This document shows positions 1 to 8,589 of a DNA stretch of 64,000 nt, piece after piece; the stretch's first letter is position 1, and every line of letters starts with the position of its first letter. This DNA is from Bacteroidales bacterium (GTDB lineage: Bacteria; Bacteroidota; Bacteroidia; Bacteroidales; CAIWKO01): the NCBI GenBank assembly GCA_023228145.1, contig JALOBU010000004.1:118116-182115 (forward strand), given 5' to 3'. The notes beneath the pieces were generated by a model. It had not been told where the DNA came from and searched no databases. It worked only from the letters and a program-made list of their open reading frames with translations. The position numbers and the translations under genes are program-made.

Positions 1-397
1 TTTTTACGAGATTGCTTCTATTAAAAAAGCATGCGGTGCATCGCACCTTAAAGTCATCCTTGAAACCGGTGAGCTTATAACACCGGAAAATATCCGCAAA
101 GCTTCGGAGATTGCCATTAATGCCGGCGGGGATTTTATTAAAACCTCCACCGGAAAAATTCAGCCGGCAGCCACAGAGCATGCTGCAGTAATTATGTGCG
201 AAACCATAAAAGAGTATTTCGAAAAGACGGGAAAACATATAGGATTTAAGCCTGCGGGTGGCATAGCCGATGCAGCCACCGCTGTAAGATATTATAATAT
301 AGTAAGTTCAGTCCTTGGCAAAGAATGGTTGAATAAGAATTTGTTCCGTTTTGGGGCCAGCCGGTTGGTGGATAATTTAATAAATGTGATTAAATAA
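1..397 (+). CDS. deoC: deoxyribose-phosphate aldolase, 3' part
   Basis: C-terminal part of a class I aldolase that reversibly cleaves 2-deoxyribose-5-phosphate to glyceraldehyde-3-phosphate and acetaldehyde in deoxynucleoside catabolism. The frame is open from base 2. It carries GGDFIKTSTGK, whose lysine after FI is the Schiff-base lysine of the family, and KPAGGI, which holds the second conserved lysine. Both are in the expected order. The N-terminal half lies outside the window. The stop is TAA at 395-397, 12 bases before the next gene. No other deo gene is visible here. Confidence 0.95.
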   Translation, partial: FYEIASIKKACGASHLKVILETGELITPENIRKASEIAINAGGDFIKTSTGKIQPAATEHAAVIMCETIKEYFEKTGKHIGFKPAGGIADAATAVRYYNIVSSVLGKEWLNKNLFRFGASRLVDNLINVIK

Positions 398-409
398 AAC
401 GAAATTACA

Positions 410-1111
410 ATGAAAAAAGATTCAACAAAAAAATCTGTTTTTTCAATATATGCATTATGTTTTTTTACTCTTTTACCACTTTTTGCTTTCTCACAGCAAT
501 CAGACACCTGTGATTTTTTAATTAATAAAACAGCCATTTTTTATGGAGTTGATTTTTCAAAAGCCAAGTTGAAAAATATTAATAATTATGGGTTTCCTGA
601 TGTGGAAAAAATGAAAGCTTATTCATTCAATCATATCAATTATCTTTTAATGGAAGATTCTACTTTCACTGATTTAAAATACATTTTTTTAAAGAATAAT
701 GTTTATTATCGTTTTGAAACAGTTAAAAAAAGAAATATTGAGGCTAATTCTGAAGAGTTAATAAAACAAGAAACAAATTTATTAAGCCCAATAACAATTG
801 ACAGTATTATTAGCTTTTACCCCTTTGACTCAGTTTTGTCTGAATATGGGATTTTGCTCATTGTCCAAAATCTCGTATCTCACATTGGCGCAAATGATGT
901 GGATGTTTCATACTCAAATCTTATTTTAACAGTATTTCAAACTTCAAACCACAAAATAATTTTAGCGATACCTATAAAAGGATTATGTGATCCTCGCGTC
1001 AAAGATGCCTTTGAGAAAATAGTATTTGAGGATTATTGGTTCAAAACGATAAAACATGGTTTATTTACAAAGAATTTTAAAAAGCTAAAAAAACGTAGTT
1101 GTAATAAATGA
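410..1111 (+). CDS. unknown secreted protein
   Basis: A 233-residue protein I do not recognise. It starts with a lysine-rich N-terminus and a hydrophobic segment (about residues 12-28) ending in FAFSQQ, which looks like a Sec signal peptide cleaved near residue 29. The mature part is AT-rich in codon use, lysine/asparagine rich and has no motif I can assign. It ends in a basic tail (KKLKKRS). It follows deoC by 12 bases but has no obvious link to it. A hairpin terminator lies about 66 bases downstream. Confidence 0.7.
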   Translation: MKKDSTKKSVFSIYALCFFTLLPLFAFSQQSDTCDFLINKTAIFYGVDFSKAKLKNINNYGFPDVEKMKAYSFNHINYLLMEDSTFTDLKYIFLKNNVYYRFETVKKRNIEANSEELIKQETNLLSPITIDSIISFYPFDSVLSEYGILLIVQNLVSHIGANDVDVSYSNLILTVFQTSNHKIILAIPIKGLCDPRVKDAFEKIVFEDYWFKTIKHGLFTKNFKKLKKRSCNK

Positions 1112-1177
1112 TTTAGTCATGAATCAAAGACATTATTAAGACTTTATTATCCATAGATCAAATACACTATAAACAAT

Positions 1178-1202
1178 AAAAGCCTTGGTTATCAAGGCTT
1201 TT
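1178..1202. terminator. bidirectional hairpin terminator
   Basis: A 10-bp perfect stem (AAAAGCCTTG with CAAGGCTTTT) around a 5-base loop. A/T tracts on both sides allow it to work in either direction. It sits between the plus-strand gene ending at 1111 and the minus-strand tRNA cluster, so it probably ends both transcripts. Confidence 0.75.
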
Positions 1203-1210
1203 AATTTAAT

Positions 1211-1287
1211 TGGTAGCGGGGACGAGAATTGAACTCGTGACCTCCGGGTTATGAATCCGACGCTCTAACCACCTGAGCTACCCCGCC
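1211..1287 (-). tRNA. tRNA-Met (CAT)
   Basis: Reads on the minus strand from GGCGGGGTAGCTCAG. Acceptor, D, anticodon and T arms all pair. The seven-base anticodon loop holds CAT, and the T arm has GTTCAATTC. The mature end is at 1214 and CCA is encoded at 1211-1213. The G1-T72 wobble, with the remaining acceptor pairs standard, fits an elongator tRNA-Met rather than the initiator, but CAT could also be a tRNA-Ile with a lysidine-modified anticodon. It is the last tRNA of the minus-strand cluster. Confidence 0.93.
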
Positions 1288-1385
1288 GAAAAAATTAATT
1301 TTATTAATAAAAAACGAGCAGCAAAAATAAATTTTTTATTAATCATACAAAGAACTTCATTGCGCAATTGAACCTGTCCCTTTCA

Positions 1386-1452
1386 GTTATGAATCCGACG
1401 CTCTAACCCTGCCTGCCGGCAGGCAGGCACCTGAGCTACCCCGCCGAAAAAA
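1386..1452 (-). pseudogene. broken 5' copy of tRNA-Met with 20-bp palindrome insertion
   Basis: Bases 1386-1408 are identical to 1248-1270 of the intact tRNA-Met, and 1429-1452 are identical to 1271-1294, including the flank before the mature 5' end. Between them 20 bases (1409-1428) are inserted in the D-loop region. The copy holds the 5' acceptor strand, the D arm and the anticodon loop. It has no variable loop, T arm or 3' acceptor strand, because similarity stops just past the anticodon. It cannot make a functional tRNA. The insertion forms, with one flanking C, the perfect palindrome CCTGCCTGCCGGCAGGCAGG at 1408-1427. Confidence 0.85.
1408..1427. repeat. 20-bp perfect palindrome in tRNA fragment
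   Basis: CCTGCCTGCCGGCAGGCAGG is its own reverse complement over all 20 bases. It interrupts the tRNA-Met copy. Opened versions of the same GC-rich palindrome occur at about 47780-47819 and 22217-22236 in otherwise AT-rich DNA, which suggests a dispersed repeat family. Confidence 0.85.
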
Positions 1453-1473
1453 ATAAGAACAATATATTTTTTG

Positions 1474-1546
1474 CGATCCCGGTTGGATTCGAACCAACGA
1501 CCCACAGCTTAGAAGGCTGTTGCTCTATCCCCTGAGCTACGGGACC
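1474..1546 (-). tRNA. tRNA-Arg (TCT)
   Basis: Reads on the minus strand from GGTCCCGTAGCTCAGGGG. Acceptor strand GGTCCCG pairs with CGGGATC with one G-T pair. The anticodon loop CTTCTAA holds TCT, and the T arm is GGTTCGAATCC. CCA is not encoded. It is about 20 bases from the broken tRNA-Met copy and belongs to the same minus-strand cluster. Confidence 0.95.
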
Positions 1547-1567
1547 TTTTCCGGGTCTTTTTAAAAG

Positions 1568-1642
1568 TCGGGGTAGCAGGATTCGAACCTGCGACCCCCT
1601 GGTCCCAAACCAGGTGCGCTAGCCGGACTGCGCTATACCCCG
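1568..1642 (-). tRNA. tRNA-Pro (TGG)
   Basis: Reads on the minus strand from CGGGGTATAGCGCAGTCCGG. Acceptor CGGGGTA pairs fully with TACCCCG, the anticodon loop TTTGGGA gives TGG, and the T arm has GGTTCGAATCC. CCA is not encoded. It lies between the Arg and Ser genes in one cluster. Confidence 0.95.
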
Positions 1643-1662
1643 AATATTTCAAATAACAACTT

Positions 1663-1752
<90 letters not shown>

Positions 1753-1876
1753 AGGTATTTATACTGAATTAATAAATCAAAAATATAAAGAACACGTACT
1801 CCCTACATTTTTTGGGACTGCAAAAATATGAAAATGTTTTATAACCTCAAAGATTTTTTTGAGGGCATTCGTTCAT

Positions 1877-3073
1877 TTATTTTCTTCCGGGATAAACCTT
1901 AAGCGCTTCTTCCAGGCATTTCATGGCTGCTTTCAGGTCTTCAACTTTTAACACATAACTTATGCGCACCTCATTTTTGCCCAGGCCTTTGGTGGAATAA
2001 AAACCCGTGGCAGGAGCAAACATAACCGTCTGATTCTCATATTCAAAACTTTCGAGCAACCACTGGCAGAATTTATCTGAATCGTCAATAGGCAAGCGTG
2101 CCACAGCATAAAAAGCCCCTTTCGGCTTCGGACAATAACAGCCGTGAATCTTATTTATTGACTCCACTACCACATTACGACGTGCAATATACTCCTCCAT
2201 CACCTTATCAAAATAAGACTGCGGTGTGTCAATAGCTGCCTCCGCCATCACCTGGCCAAAAGTAGGAGGGCTAAGACGTGCTTGGGCAAACTTCATGGCC
2301 GTATTGTATATTTCTTTATTACGGGTGATAAAAATTCCTATCCTGGCGCCGCAGGCACTGTATCGTTTCGATACCGAATCAAGCAAAACCACGTTATTAT
2401 CAATATCCTTAAGGTTCATCACCGAAAAATGTTTTTCCCCGTCATAGCAGAATTCGCGGTAAACTTCATCCGAAAACAGATAGAGGTCATGTTTCAGCAC
2501 CAGTTCTCGCAGTTCCTGAAGTTCAGCCTCAGAATAAAGGTATCCTGTCGGATTATTGGGGTTGCAAATCAGTATAGCTTTGGTTTTAGGAGTTATCAGT
2601 TTTTCAAATTCACTTATCGGAGGCAAAGCAAAGCCGTTTTCGATGTTCGAAATAACAGGCTTCACCACAACGCCTGCCGTAATGGCAAATCCATTATAAT
2701 TAGCATAAAAAGGCTCGGGAATGATAACTTCGTCACCCGGGTTCAGGCATGTCATAAATGCAAATAAAATGGCTTCGGAGCCTCCATTTGTAATAATTAT
2801 CTGATTTTCGTCCACATCGATACCCCAATGTTTATAATATCCTGCAAGCTTTTTGCGATAGGATAAAATTCCGGCTGAATGGCTGTACTCCACCACTTTA
2901 ATGCTGGTGGTTTTTAGCGCGTTCATTGCTACTTCAGGAGTTTCTATATCGGGCTGACCGATGTTCAGGTGATACACTTTGCGGCCCTTACGCTTGGCTT
3001 CGTCAGAATAAGGGACAAGTTTCCGAATAGGTGAAGCCGGCATAGCCAGGCCTTTTTCTGATATTTTTGGCAT
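1877..3073 (-). CDS. class I PLP-dependent aminotransferase
   Basis: 398 residues, the usual length for fold-type I aspartate-aminotransferase-like enzymes. Visible motifs in order: NIGQPDIETP near residue 36, NGGSEAI for the cofactor phosphate loop, CNPNNPTG in the middle, SDEVYREF with the aspartate that contacts the pyridine nitrogen, and DSVSKRYSACGARIG with the PLP-binding lysine. RISYV near the end supplies the substrate carboxylate arginine. It transfers amino groups between an amino acid and a 2-oxo acid in the cytosol. The amino-acid substrate cannot be read from sequence; aspartate or an aromatic/branched amino acid are possible. A terminator separates it from the DUF1573 genes upstream on the same strand. 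Confidence 0.93.
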   Translation of the reverse strand: MPKISEKGLAMPASPIRKLVPYSDEAKRKGRKVYHLNIGQPDIETPEVAMNALKTTSIKVVEYSHSAGILSYRKKLAGYYKHWGIDVDENQIIITNGGSEAILFAFMTCLNPGDEVIIPEPFYANYNGFAITAGVVVKPVISNIENGFALPPISEFEKLITPKTKAILICNPNNPTGYLYSEAELQELRELVLKHDLYLFSDEVYREFCYDGEKHFSVMNLKDIDNNVVLLDSVSKRYSACGARIGIFITRNKEIYNTAMKFAQARLSPPTFGQVMAEAAIDTPQSYFDKVMEEYIARRNVVVESINKIHGCYCPKPKGAFYAVARLPIDDSDKFCQWLLESFEYENQTVMFAPATGFYSTKGLGKNEVRISYVLKVEDLKAAMKCLEEALKVYPGRK

Positions 3074-3095
3074 ATTATTAAATTTTATTTAAAAT

Positions 3096-3121
3096 AAAAA
3101 AACCGGTAAATAATTACCGGT
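3096..3121 (-). terminator. Rho-independent terminator after DUF1573 pair
   Basis: On the minus strand an 8-bp stem (TTACCGGT with ACCGGTAA in plus-strand terms 3102-3109 and 3114-3121, loop 4) is followed by a run of T. It lies just past the stop at 3175 and before the aminotransferase start at 3073, so the two transcription units are probably separate. Confidence 0.8.
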
Positions 3122-3174
3122 ACAAAGTTGAGCTTTTTTTTCGTAAAAACTAAATAATAATACCCGAATATGTA

Positions 3175-3597
3175 TTATTGTTGTGTTTCCTTAACAGTAA
3201 CAGTGCCTTTAATAACCAATGTAACAGAGGCATTTGTGGCATTTGAAAGTACGGTGATGGTTTTGCTGAAAGAGCCGACAATATTTGTATTATATCCTAC
3301 TTTTATTTCGCCTTTTTGACCGGGCAGTATAGGCTCTTTGCTCCATGTTGGTGTTGTGCAGCCGCATGATTTTCTCACGTCAGATAGTATCAAAGGTTCA
3401 TTGCCTGAATTTTTAAATTTGAAAACACAGTCGCCATCTGAACCCTGAACAACAGTGCCATAATCGTGTTCAAGGCTTTCAAAGCTAATTTCGGGCCCAC
3501 TGGCTTTGGGGGTTGTTGCCGGTTTAGCGGCAGTTTGTGAACTTGCTGCAAAAGCAATGAAAAACATCATACTTAATACTAAAGCTATTTTTTTCAT
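3175..3597 (-). CDS. DUF1573 secreted protein (second of tandem pair)
   Basis: 140 residues with a signal peptide (about 1-20, ending AASSQ). The DUF1573 domain is an immunoglobulin-like fold typical of Bacteroidota periplasmic and surface proteins: the core is FKFKNSGNEPL, SCGCT and LPGQKGEIKVGYNT. Two cysteines in SCGC are conserved in the family. The molecular role is not established; the family is often linked to envelope stress or oxidative conditions, which is only background. It follows a closely similar copy by 21 bases and both are probably cotranscribed, ending at the hairpin near 3100. Confidence 0.9.
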   Translation of the reverse strand: MKKIALVLSMMFFIAFAASSQTAAKPATTPKASGPEISFESLEHDYGTVVQGSDGDCVFKFKNSGNEPLILSDVRKSCGCTTPTWSKEPILPGQKGEIKVGYNTNIVGSFSKTITVLSNATNASVTLVIKGTVTVKETQQ

Positions 3598-3618
3598 TTT
3601 TTTAAAAATATTAATTTG

Positions 3619-4062
3619 TTAATTATTAGGTGTTGGTGTAAATCCTTCATTTATCTTTTTTTCAGGTAAAATTTCATTAGGTTTTTGCAAAATATTGCCT
3701 TTTATAGACAAAGTTAAATTCGGTTCGGTTGCATTGGATACAACATAAATCTGCTTGCTGATAGTTCCTATTCTTTTTGTGTCATAAGAGACCTGTATGC
3801 TTGAGCTTTGTCCCGGTAAAATAGGTTCTTTGGGCCACTTGGGCACGGTGCAACCGCAGGATGAACGTACATTTGACAAAATCAAAGGCTCATCGCCGGT
3901 GTTTTTAAAGGTAAACTCACATTTGCCATCTGCCCCCTGATAAATAGTACCATAATCATATACAAGATAATCAAACGTAACAATAGGGCCTTTCTTCTGC
4001 TGCGAAAATACATTCACTGCTGCGAGGCTTAAAACCAAAAAAATAAATACAAGTTTTTTCAT
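3619..4062 (-). CDS. DUF1573 secreted protein (first of tandem pair)
   Basis: 147 residues, signal peptide 1-20 (ending VFSQ), then the same DUF1573 domain as its neighbour: FTFKNTGDEPL, SSCGCTVPKW, EPILPGQSS. The two proteins align almost throughout, so this is a recent tandem duplication. This copy has a longer, lysine- and proline-containing C-terminal tail. A TAATTTTG box 19 bases upstream of its ATG marks the likely promoter of the pair. Confidence 0.9.
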   Translation of the reverse strand: MKKLVFIFLVLSLAAVNVFSQQKKGPIVTFDYLVYDYGTIYQGADGKCEFTFKNTGDEPLILSNVRSSCGCTVPKWPKEPILPGQSSSIQVSYDTKRIGTISKQIYVVSNATEPNLTLSIKGNILQKPNEILPEKKINEGFTPTPNN

Positions 4063-4081
4063 ACTTCGAAAAATTGATATG

Positions 4082-4089
4082 CAAAATTA
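4082..4089 (-). promoter_or_regulatory. TAnnTTTG-type -7 box for DUF1573 pair
   Basis: TAATTTTG on the minus strand, 19 bases before the start codon at 4062. It matches the Bacteroidota -7 consensus TAnnTTTG. I saw no clear -33 TTG at the expected spacing, so this is a motif call only. Confidence 0.45.
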
Positions 4090-4294
4090 CAAATAAAAAT
4101 TTCTGATTGTAATGCATTCTCAAATATAATGCCAAAAGTAAAAAACTTAAACGTTTTTTATTTTTAAAAACTTGGAGCCAAACAGAGTATTTTATCATAA
4201 TATAATTCCTTTTAGTTAAAAATGAGTTAAACAAGCACGAATCTCATCAATAATATCTATTTTTACAAAGTAAATTATTAACAATAAAGGCTTT

Positions 4295-7200
4295 ATGAAA
4301 AAATTATTTTTTATCTCATTATCAGTATTTTTTTGTTTTTCATCAGTGTTTTCGCAGGTTTATACAGGAAAAATTGCTGACACCTATGTAAAAGGAAGCG
4401 AGAAAGTATGGTTTTCAAAAAACAATAATAATCCTGCATACATTAAACTTAAAAGCTCCTGCCAACCAGAATTTTCGGATTTAAGCAATTGGTTTCGCAA
4501 AACTTTCAACACAGTTGACGGGCTTAACTTCATCATCAAGAAAACAGAGACTGACAAACTGGGCTTTACTCATTACAGGTGCATTCAAACATATAATGAA
4601 ACTGAAATTTTCGGTACTGATTTTATAGTTCATGTCCGTGATGGAAAAATCAATTCGCTCAATGGGAAGGTCATCAGTGATATTCACATTTCCAACAATA
4701 CTTCATTTTCAGAAAATGAAGCCATAAACTTTGCATTATCATTTACCAATGCTGACGAATATATGTGGCAAAGCCCGGAAGATGAAAACAGGCTGAAAGA
4801 AATAAAAGGCAACACCGGAGCAAGTTATTACCCTACTCCGACAAAAATTATTCTTTACGATGAAGCGACTAAAACCCATCGTTATGCATACCAAATTGAT
4901 GTATTTGCCAAAAAGCCACTATCACGTAAAAATGTATATGTGGATGCCCAAAACGGCAGCATACTGAAAACACTTAACAAACTTCATGAAACAGATGTCC
5001 CCGGCACAGCAGTTACAAAATACAGCGGCACACAAACCATCACCACCGATTCAATGGCTCCAGACTCTTACCGCCTACATGAAACAGGAAGAGGCAACGG
5101 AATCAGGACTTACAATATGCAGGAACAAACCAATTATTCTTCAGCTGTGGATTTTACCGATTCCGATAATTATTGGGATAACGTAAATGCCCAGATTGAC
5201 GAAGCCGCCACAGACGCACACTGGGGTGCCGAAATGACTTACGATTACTACATGCAGCATCATAGCCGCAACAGCATTGATGGAGATGGATTTGCCCTGA
5301 TTAGTTATATACATTATGATAACGAATATGCCAATGCTTTCTGGGACGGAGAAAAAATGACTTACGGAGATGGAGAAAACAATAACCCTTTTACCACATT
5401 GGACATATGCGGACACGAAGTTTCACATGGATTGACTGAATTTACTGCCGGACTAATTTATGAAAAAGAATCAGGAGCACTAAACGAAAGCTTCAGCGAT
5501 ATTTTCGGCACCTCCATTGAATTTTTCGGCAAACCGGCACAAGCTAACTGGACATGCGGAGAAGATATGGGTTACATTATTCGTAATTTGTCGAACCCGA
5601 ACGAAAAAGATGACCCCGATACTTATGACGGGGATTTCTGGGTGGACCAAAACTGCAGCCCCAGCAGCCAGAACGATTATTGCGGGGTGCATACCAACAG
5701 CGGGGTACTGAACTTTTGGTTTTACCTTGTTTCCATGGGAGGCTCGGACACCAATGATATTGGCAATGCATACAATGTTTCGGGAATAGGTATTGATGAT
5801 GCCGCCGCTGTAGCTTTCCGCTTACTGACAGTTTATCTTAACAGCACTTCCGACTACGCCGATGCCCGCTTTTACGCTATTGTTTCTGCCACAGAGCTTT
5901 TCGGAGGATGCAGCCCCGAAGTGGAAACCGTTACCAATGCTATGTATGCAGTAGGAATCGGCGCCCCTTACACTTCAGATGTAGTCGTTGAATTCTCAGC
6001 CAACAACAATGAATCCTGCACAGCACCTCTGCAGGTGCAGTTTCATAACTTTTCTACCAATGCTACGGATTTCATCTGGTATTTCGGCGACGGCGACACC
6101 AGCCATCAGGCAAACCCTTATCATACCTACACAGCCCTTGGCGACTACGATGTAAAACTTATTGCTTCCAGCACAGGGTGCGGAATTGATTCGCTAACAC
6201 AAACAGCTTTTGTAAGCATTGCAAGCACGAATTCTAATTATGCTGTTATGCCTGCCAGCGGCACAGTACAGACACTTACCTGCTGCACCGGCAGTTTATT
6301 CGACAGCGGCGGGGAAACAGGGGAATATGCCAACAATACCGACGGCAGCATCACCATATCCCCCTTCGGTGCAGCAACTGTCAGGCTCTATTTCAGTTCT
6401 TTTAGCTTCGAAAACGGATATGATTACTTATATGTTTACGATGGCCCGTCAACAGCTTCGCCACTTATCGGCCAATATGACGGCAGCAACCTCCCTGAAG
6501 GCGGGACTATTATATCTACATACGGCTCCATCACTTTAAGGCAGACAACTGACCAGGGGCTTGTTGAGTCAGGCTTCGCACTCAGCTGGCAATGCGACAT
6601 GCCTACCGCAGCACCGACAAGCAATTTTAATACCTCTGAAACTTCTACTTGTTCAGGCGTGGTTCATTTTCAAGATTTTTCATATAACGGCCCCATATCC
6701 TGGCATTGGGATTTCGGCGATGGTGACACTTCCAACCTGCAGAATCCAGTTCATGCTTACCAGTCGGAAGGCTTGTACACTGTGAGCCTTACAACTCAGA
6801 ATGCTTTCGGGTCGAATACATATACACGCACCGACTATATCGAGGTCAGCAACCTTCCTGATGCCCCCATTGCAATCAGCGACACAGGGTGCCTCTCCGA
6901 AACAGTGCATTTATCGGCCAGTGGACAGGGACAACTTGAATGGTACGATATGCCCGTGGAAGGAACACTGCTGCATACCGGCCCGGATTTTATCACCCCG
7001 GTACTTAACACCTCCGCAACGTACTATATTGAAGACAAACTGGTGCCTGCATCGCAATATGTTGGGAAACTCAATAATTCAGGCAGCGGAGATTATTTCG
7101 GCAACCCCACCAATATTCATTACCTGATATTTAATGCGGCTGTGCCACTTACCATTGCTTCTGTTAAAGTTTATGCCGAATATGACGGCAACCGCACCAT

Positions 7201-7804
7201 ACTCCTCAGGGATTCAAATGCAACGGTGCTTCAATCCGCTACCATTTATATACCTGATAATGAAAGTCGCATCACCCTGAATTTCGATGTGCCTGCCCAA
7301 AACAAACTTCAACTTGTCGGCGACGGCTCCCCTGACCTATTCCGCAACAACCAGAACGCTGCTGCTTATCCTTACACTATCGCCAACATGGTTACCATCA
7401 CCGAATCCAGCGCCTCGCTGCCGCCCTACAATGTTTCGGGAAACTATTATTATTTCTACGATTGGGAAGTGCACGAAAAAGCATGCTCCAGCCCCAGAGT
7501 GCCTGTAAAAGCTACTGTTGTTGATTGCACCGGGTTTGAAGAACCTGCAGAAAATTTCAGCATAAAAGTGTATCCCAACCCTTCCGAAGAAAATGTATTT
7601 GTAGAGTTCAATATATCATCTGGTGAAGACTATACTCTTGCAATCTATAATATTATCGGCAAAACTGTATTTAATAAAACAGGCGCTTGCATTACCGGAA
7701 AAAACCTATTGCAAATAAATTGCAATGACTTTGAAAGTGGTATTTATCTGCTGCAATTCAGAAGCAAATCTCAGTCGTACACGCAAAAGCTTATTATACA
7801 GTAG
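4295..7804 (+). CDS. secreted M4 (thermolysin-like) metalloprotease with PKD, CUB and T9SS domains
   Basis: 1169 residues. Order: signal peptide (1-20, ending VFSQ); FTP/PepSY-type inhibitory propeptide (about 40-215); M4 catalytic domain (about 240-560); PKD domain with YFGDGDTS (about 565-645); CUB-like domain with YDYLYVYDG (about 650-765); second PKD with WDFGDGDTS (about 770-855); an Ig-like CHU-type segment (about 860-920); and a T9SS type A sorting domain starting VYPNPSEEN at the end. Zinc ligands are His374 and His378 of HEVSH and Glu398 in NESFSD. HTNSG holds the thermolysin transition-state histidine. It should be exported by Sec, matured by propeptide removal and released or anchored outside by T9SS. 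All catalytic residues are present, so it is probably active. Confidence 0.95.
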   Translation: MKKLFFISLSVFFCFSSVFSQVYTGKIADTYVKGSEKVWFSKNNNNPAYIKLKSSCQPEFSDLSNWFRKTFNTVDGLNFIIKKTETDKLGFTHYRCIQTYNETEIFGTDFIVHVRDGKINSLNGKVISDIHISNNTSFSENEAINFALSFTNADEYMWQSPEDENRLKEIKGNTGASYYPTPTKIILYDEATKTHRYAYQIDVFAKKPLSRKNVYVDAQNGSILKTLNKLHETDVPGTAVTKYSGTQTITTDSMAPDSYRLHETGRGNGIRTYNMQEQTNYSSAVDFTDSDNYWDNVNAQIDEAATDAHWGAEMTYDYYMQHHSRNSIDGDGFALISYIHYDNEYANAFWDGEKMTYGDGENNNPFTTLDICGHEVSHGLTEFTAGLIYEKESGALNESFSDIFGTSIEFFGKPAQANWTCGEDMGYIIRNLSNPNEKDDPDTYDGDFWVDQNCSPSSQNDYCGVHTNSGVLNFWFYLVSMGGSDTNDIGNAYNVSGIGIDDAAAVAFRLLTVYLNSTSDYADARFYAIVSATELFGGCSPEVETVTNAMYAVGIGAPYTSDVVVEFSANNNESCTAPLQVQFHNFSTNATDFIWYFGDGDTSHQANPYHTYTALGDYDVKLIASSTGCGIDSLTQTAFVSIASTNSNYAVMPASGTVQTLTCCTGSLFDSGGETGEYANNTDGSITISPFGAATVRLYFSSFSFENGYDYLYVYDGPSTASPLIGQYDGSNLPEGGTIISTYGSITLRQTTDQGLVESGFALSWQCDMPTAAPTSNFNTSETSTCSGVVHFQDFSYNGPISWHWDFGDGDTSNLQNPVHAYQSEGLYTVSLTTQNAFGSNTYTRTDYIEVSNLPDAPIAISDTGCLSETVHLSASGQGQLEWYDMPVEGTLLHTGPDFITPVLNTSATYYIEDKLVPASQYVGKLNNSGSGDYFGNPTNIHYLIFNAAVPLTIASVKVYAEYDGNRTILLRDSNATVLQSATIYIPDNESRITLNFDVPAQNKLQLVGDGSPDLFRNNQNAAAYPYTIANMVTITESSASLPPYNVSGNYYYFYDWEVHEKACSSPRVPVKATVVDCTGFEEPAENFSIKVYPNPSEENVFVEFNISSGEDYTLAIYNIIGKTVFNKTGACITGKNLLQINCNDFESGIYLLQFRSKSQSYTQKLIIQ

Positions 7805-7806
7805 TT

Positions 7807-8118
7807 TTACAGCAACCCCAGTTCCAGTTTGGCAGCGGGTGTCATCATGTCCTGGTTCCATTCGGGTTCGAAAACCACATCCACATAAACACCGGTAACA
7901 CCCCTTACAGACTGCACCGCATTGCGCACATCCACGGGCAGGGACTCGGCCACAGGACAGTTGGGAGAGGTCAGTGTCATTTTAATGTTTACGGAAAAAG
8001 CATCGTTAATGTCAATCTCATAAATAAACCCAAGGTCATAAACATTCACGGGAATTTCGGGATCGAAAACAGTTTTTAGTTTTTCGATGATGATATCTTC
8101 AAGTTCAGCTTTATTCAT
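7807..8118 (-). CDS. MIP18/DUF59 family Fe-S assembly factor (SufT/PaaD-like)
   Basis: 103 residues, one DUF59 domain: DPEIPVNVYDLGFIYEI, MTLTSPNCPV with the conserved cysteine, and a C-terminal acidic-aromatic stretch (FEPEWN). Proteins of this family help in maturation or transfer of Fe-S clusters. It is the last gene of the suf cluster, 3 bases after sufE, which supports that role. The precise step is unknown. It ends two bases from the convergent M4 protease gene. Confidence 0.88.
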   Translation of the reverse strand: MNKAELEDIIIEKLKTVFDPEIPVNVYDLGFIYEIDINDAFSVNIKMTLTSPNCPVAESLPVDVRNAVQSVRGVTGVYVDVVFEPEWNQDMMTPAAKLELGLL

Positions 8119-8121
8119 TTT

Positions 8122-8556
8122 TTATTTATTAGATTCGAATTTAGTTTTATAAACCAACGCATACAATTTCATCTGTTTTATCATAGAGTTAAGGCCGTTG
8201 GAACGGGTGGGCGAAAGGTGCTCGCGCAAACCTATTTTGTTAATAAATTCCATGTCTGCATTTATTATTTCGTCACAACTTCTGCCCGAAAGCACACGGA
8301 TAAGGATGTTCACTATTCCCTTGGTAATGATAGCATCGCTATCAGCAGTGAAAAATACCATGCCGTCTTTATAATCAGCATAAAGCCATACCTGCGACTG
8401 ACAGCCGGAGATAAGATAATTCTCCGTCTTGTATTTTTCATCAATAAGCGGCAGCGTTTTCCCCAATTCAATAATATGATTGTATTTATCAAGCCATTCG
8501 TCCAGCATCTGAAATTCATTAATTATTTCAGACGATGCTTCTTCGTATGTTTTCAT
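8122..8556 (-). CDS. sufE: cysteine desulfuration protein SufE
   Basis: 144 residues, usual SufE length. SufE accepts persulfide sulfur from SufS and passes it to the SufBCD scaffold. The acceptor is Cys52 in LISGCQSQVW, and the C-terminal region HLSPTRSNGLNSM is typical. It is 3 bases from the DUF59 gene and is separated from sufS by a four-helix-bundle gene, an unusual interruption for this pair. Confidence 0.93.
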   Translation of the reverse strand: MKTYEEASSEIINEFQMLDEWLDKYNHIIELGKTLPLIDEKYKTENYLISGCQSQVWLYADYKDGMVFFTADSDAIITKGIVNILIRVLSGRSCDEIINADMEFINKIGLREHLSPTRSNGLNSMIKQMKLYALVYKTKFESNK

Positions 8557-8589
8557 TTGGATGTTGTTATTGATTTATATTTTAAATGC

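Noticed and set aside
1386..1452. Functional second tRNA-Met or an integration attachment site
   Set aside because: It lacks the T arm and 3' acceptor strand, and integrase attachment sites normally use the tRNA 3' end; no integrase or phage genes follow.
2282..2767. 161-codon frame opposite the aminotransferase
   Set aside because: Antisense to a well-supported gene with all catalytic motifs; no family features in the shadow frame.
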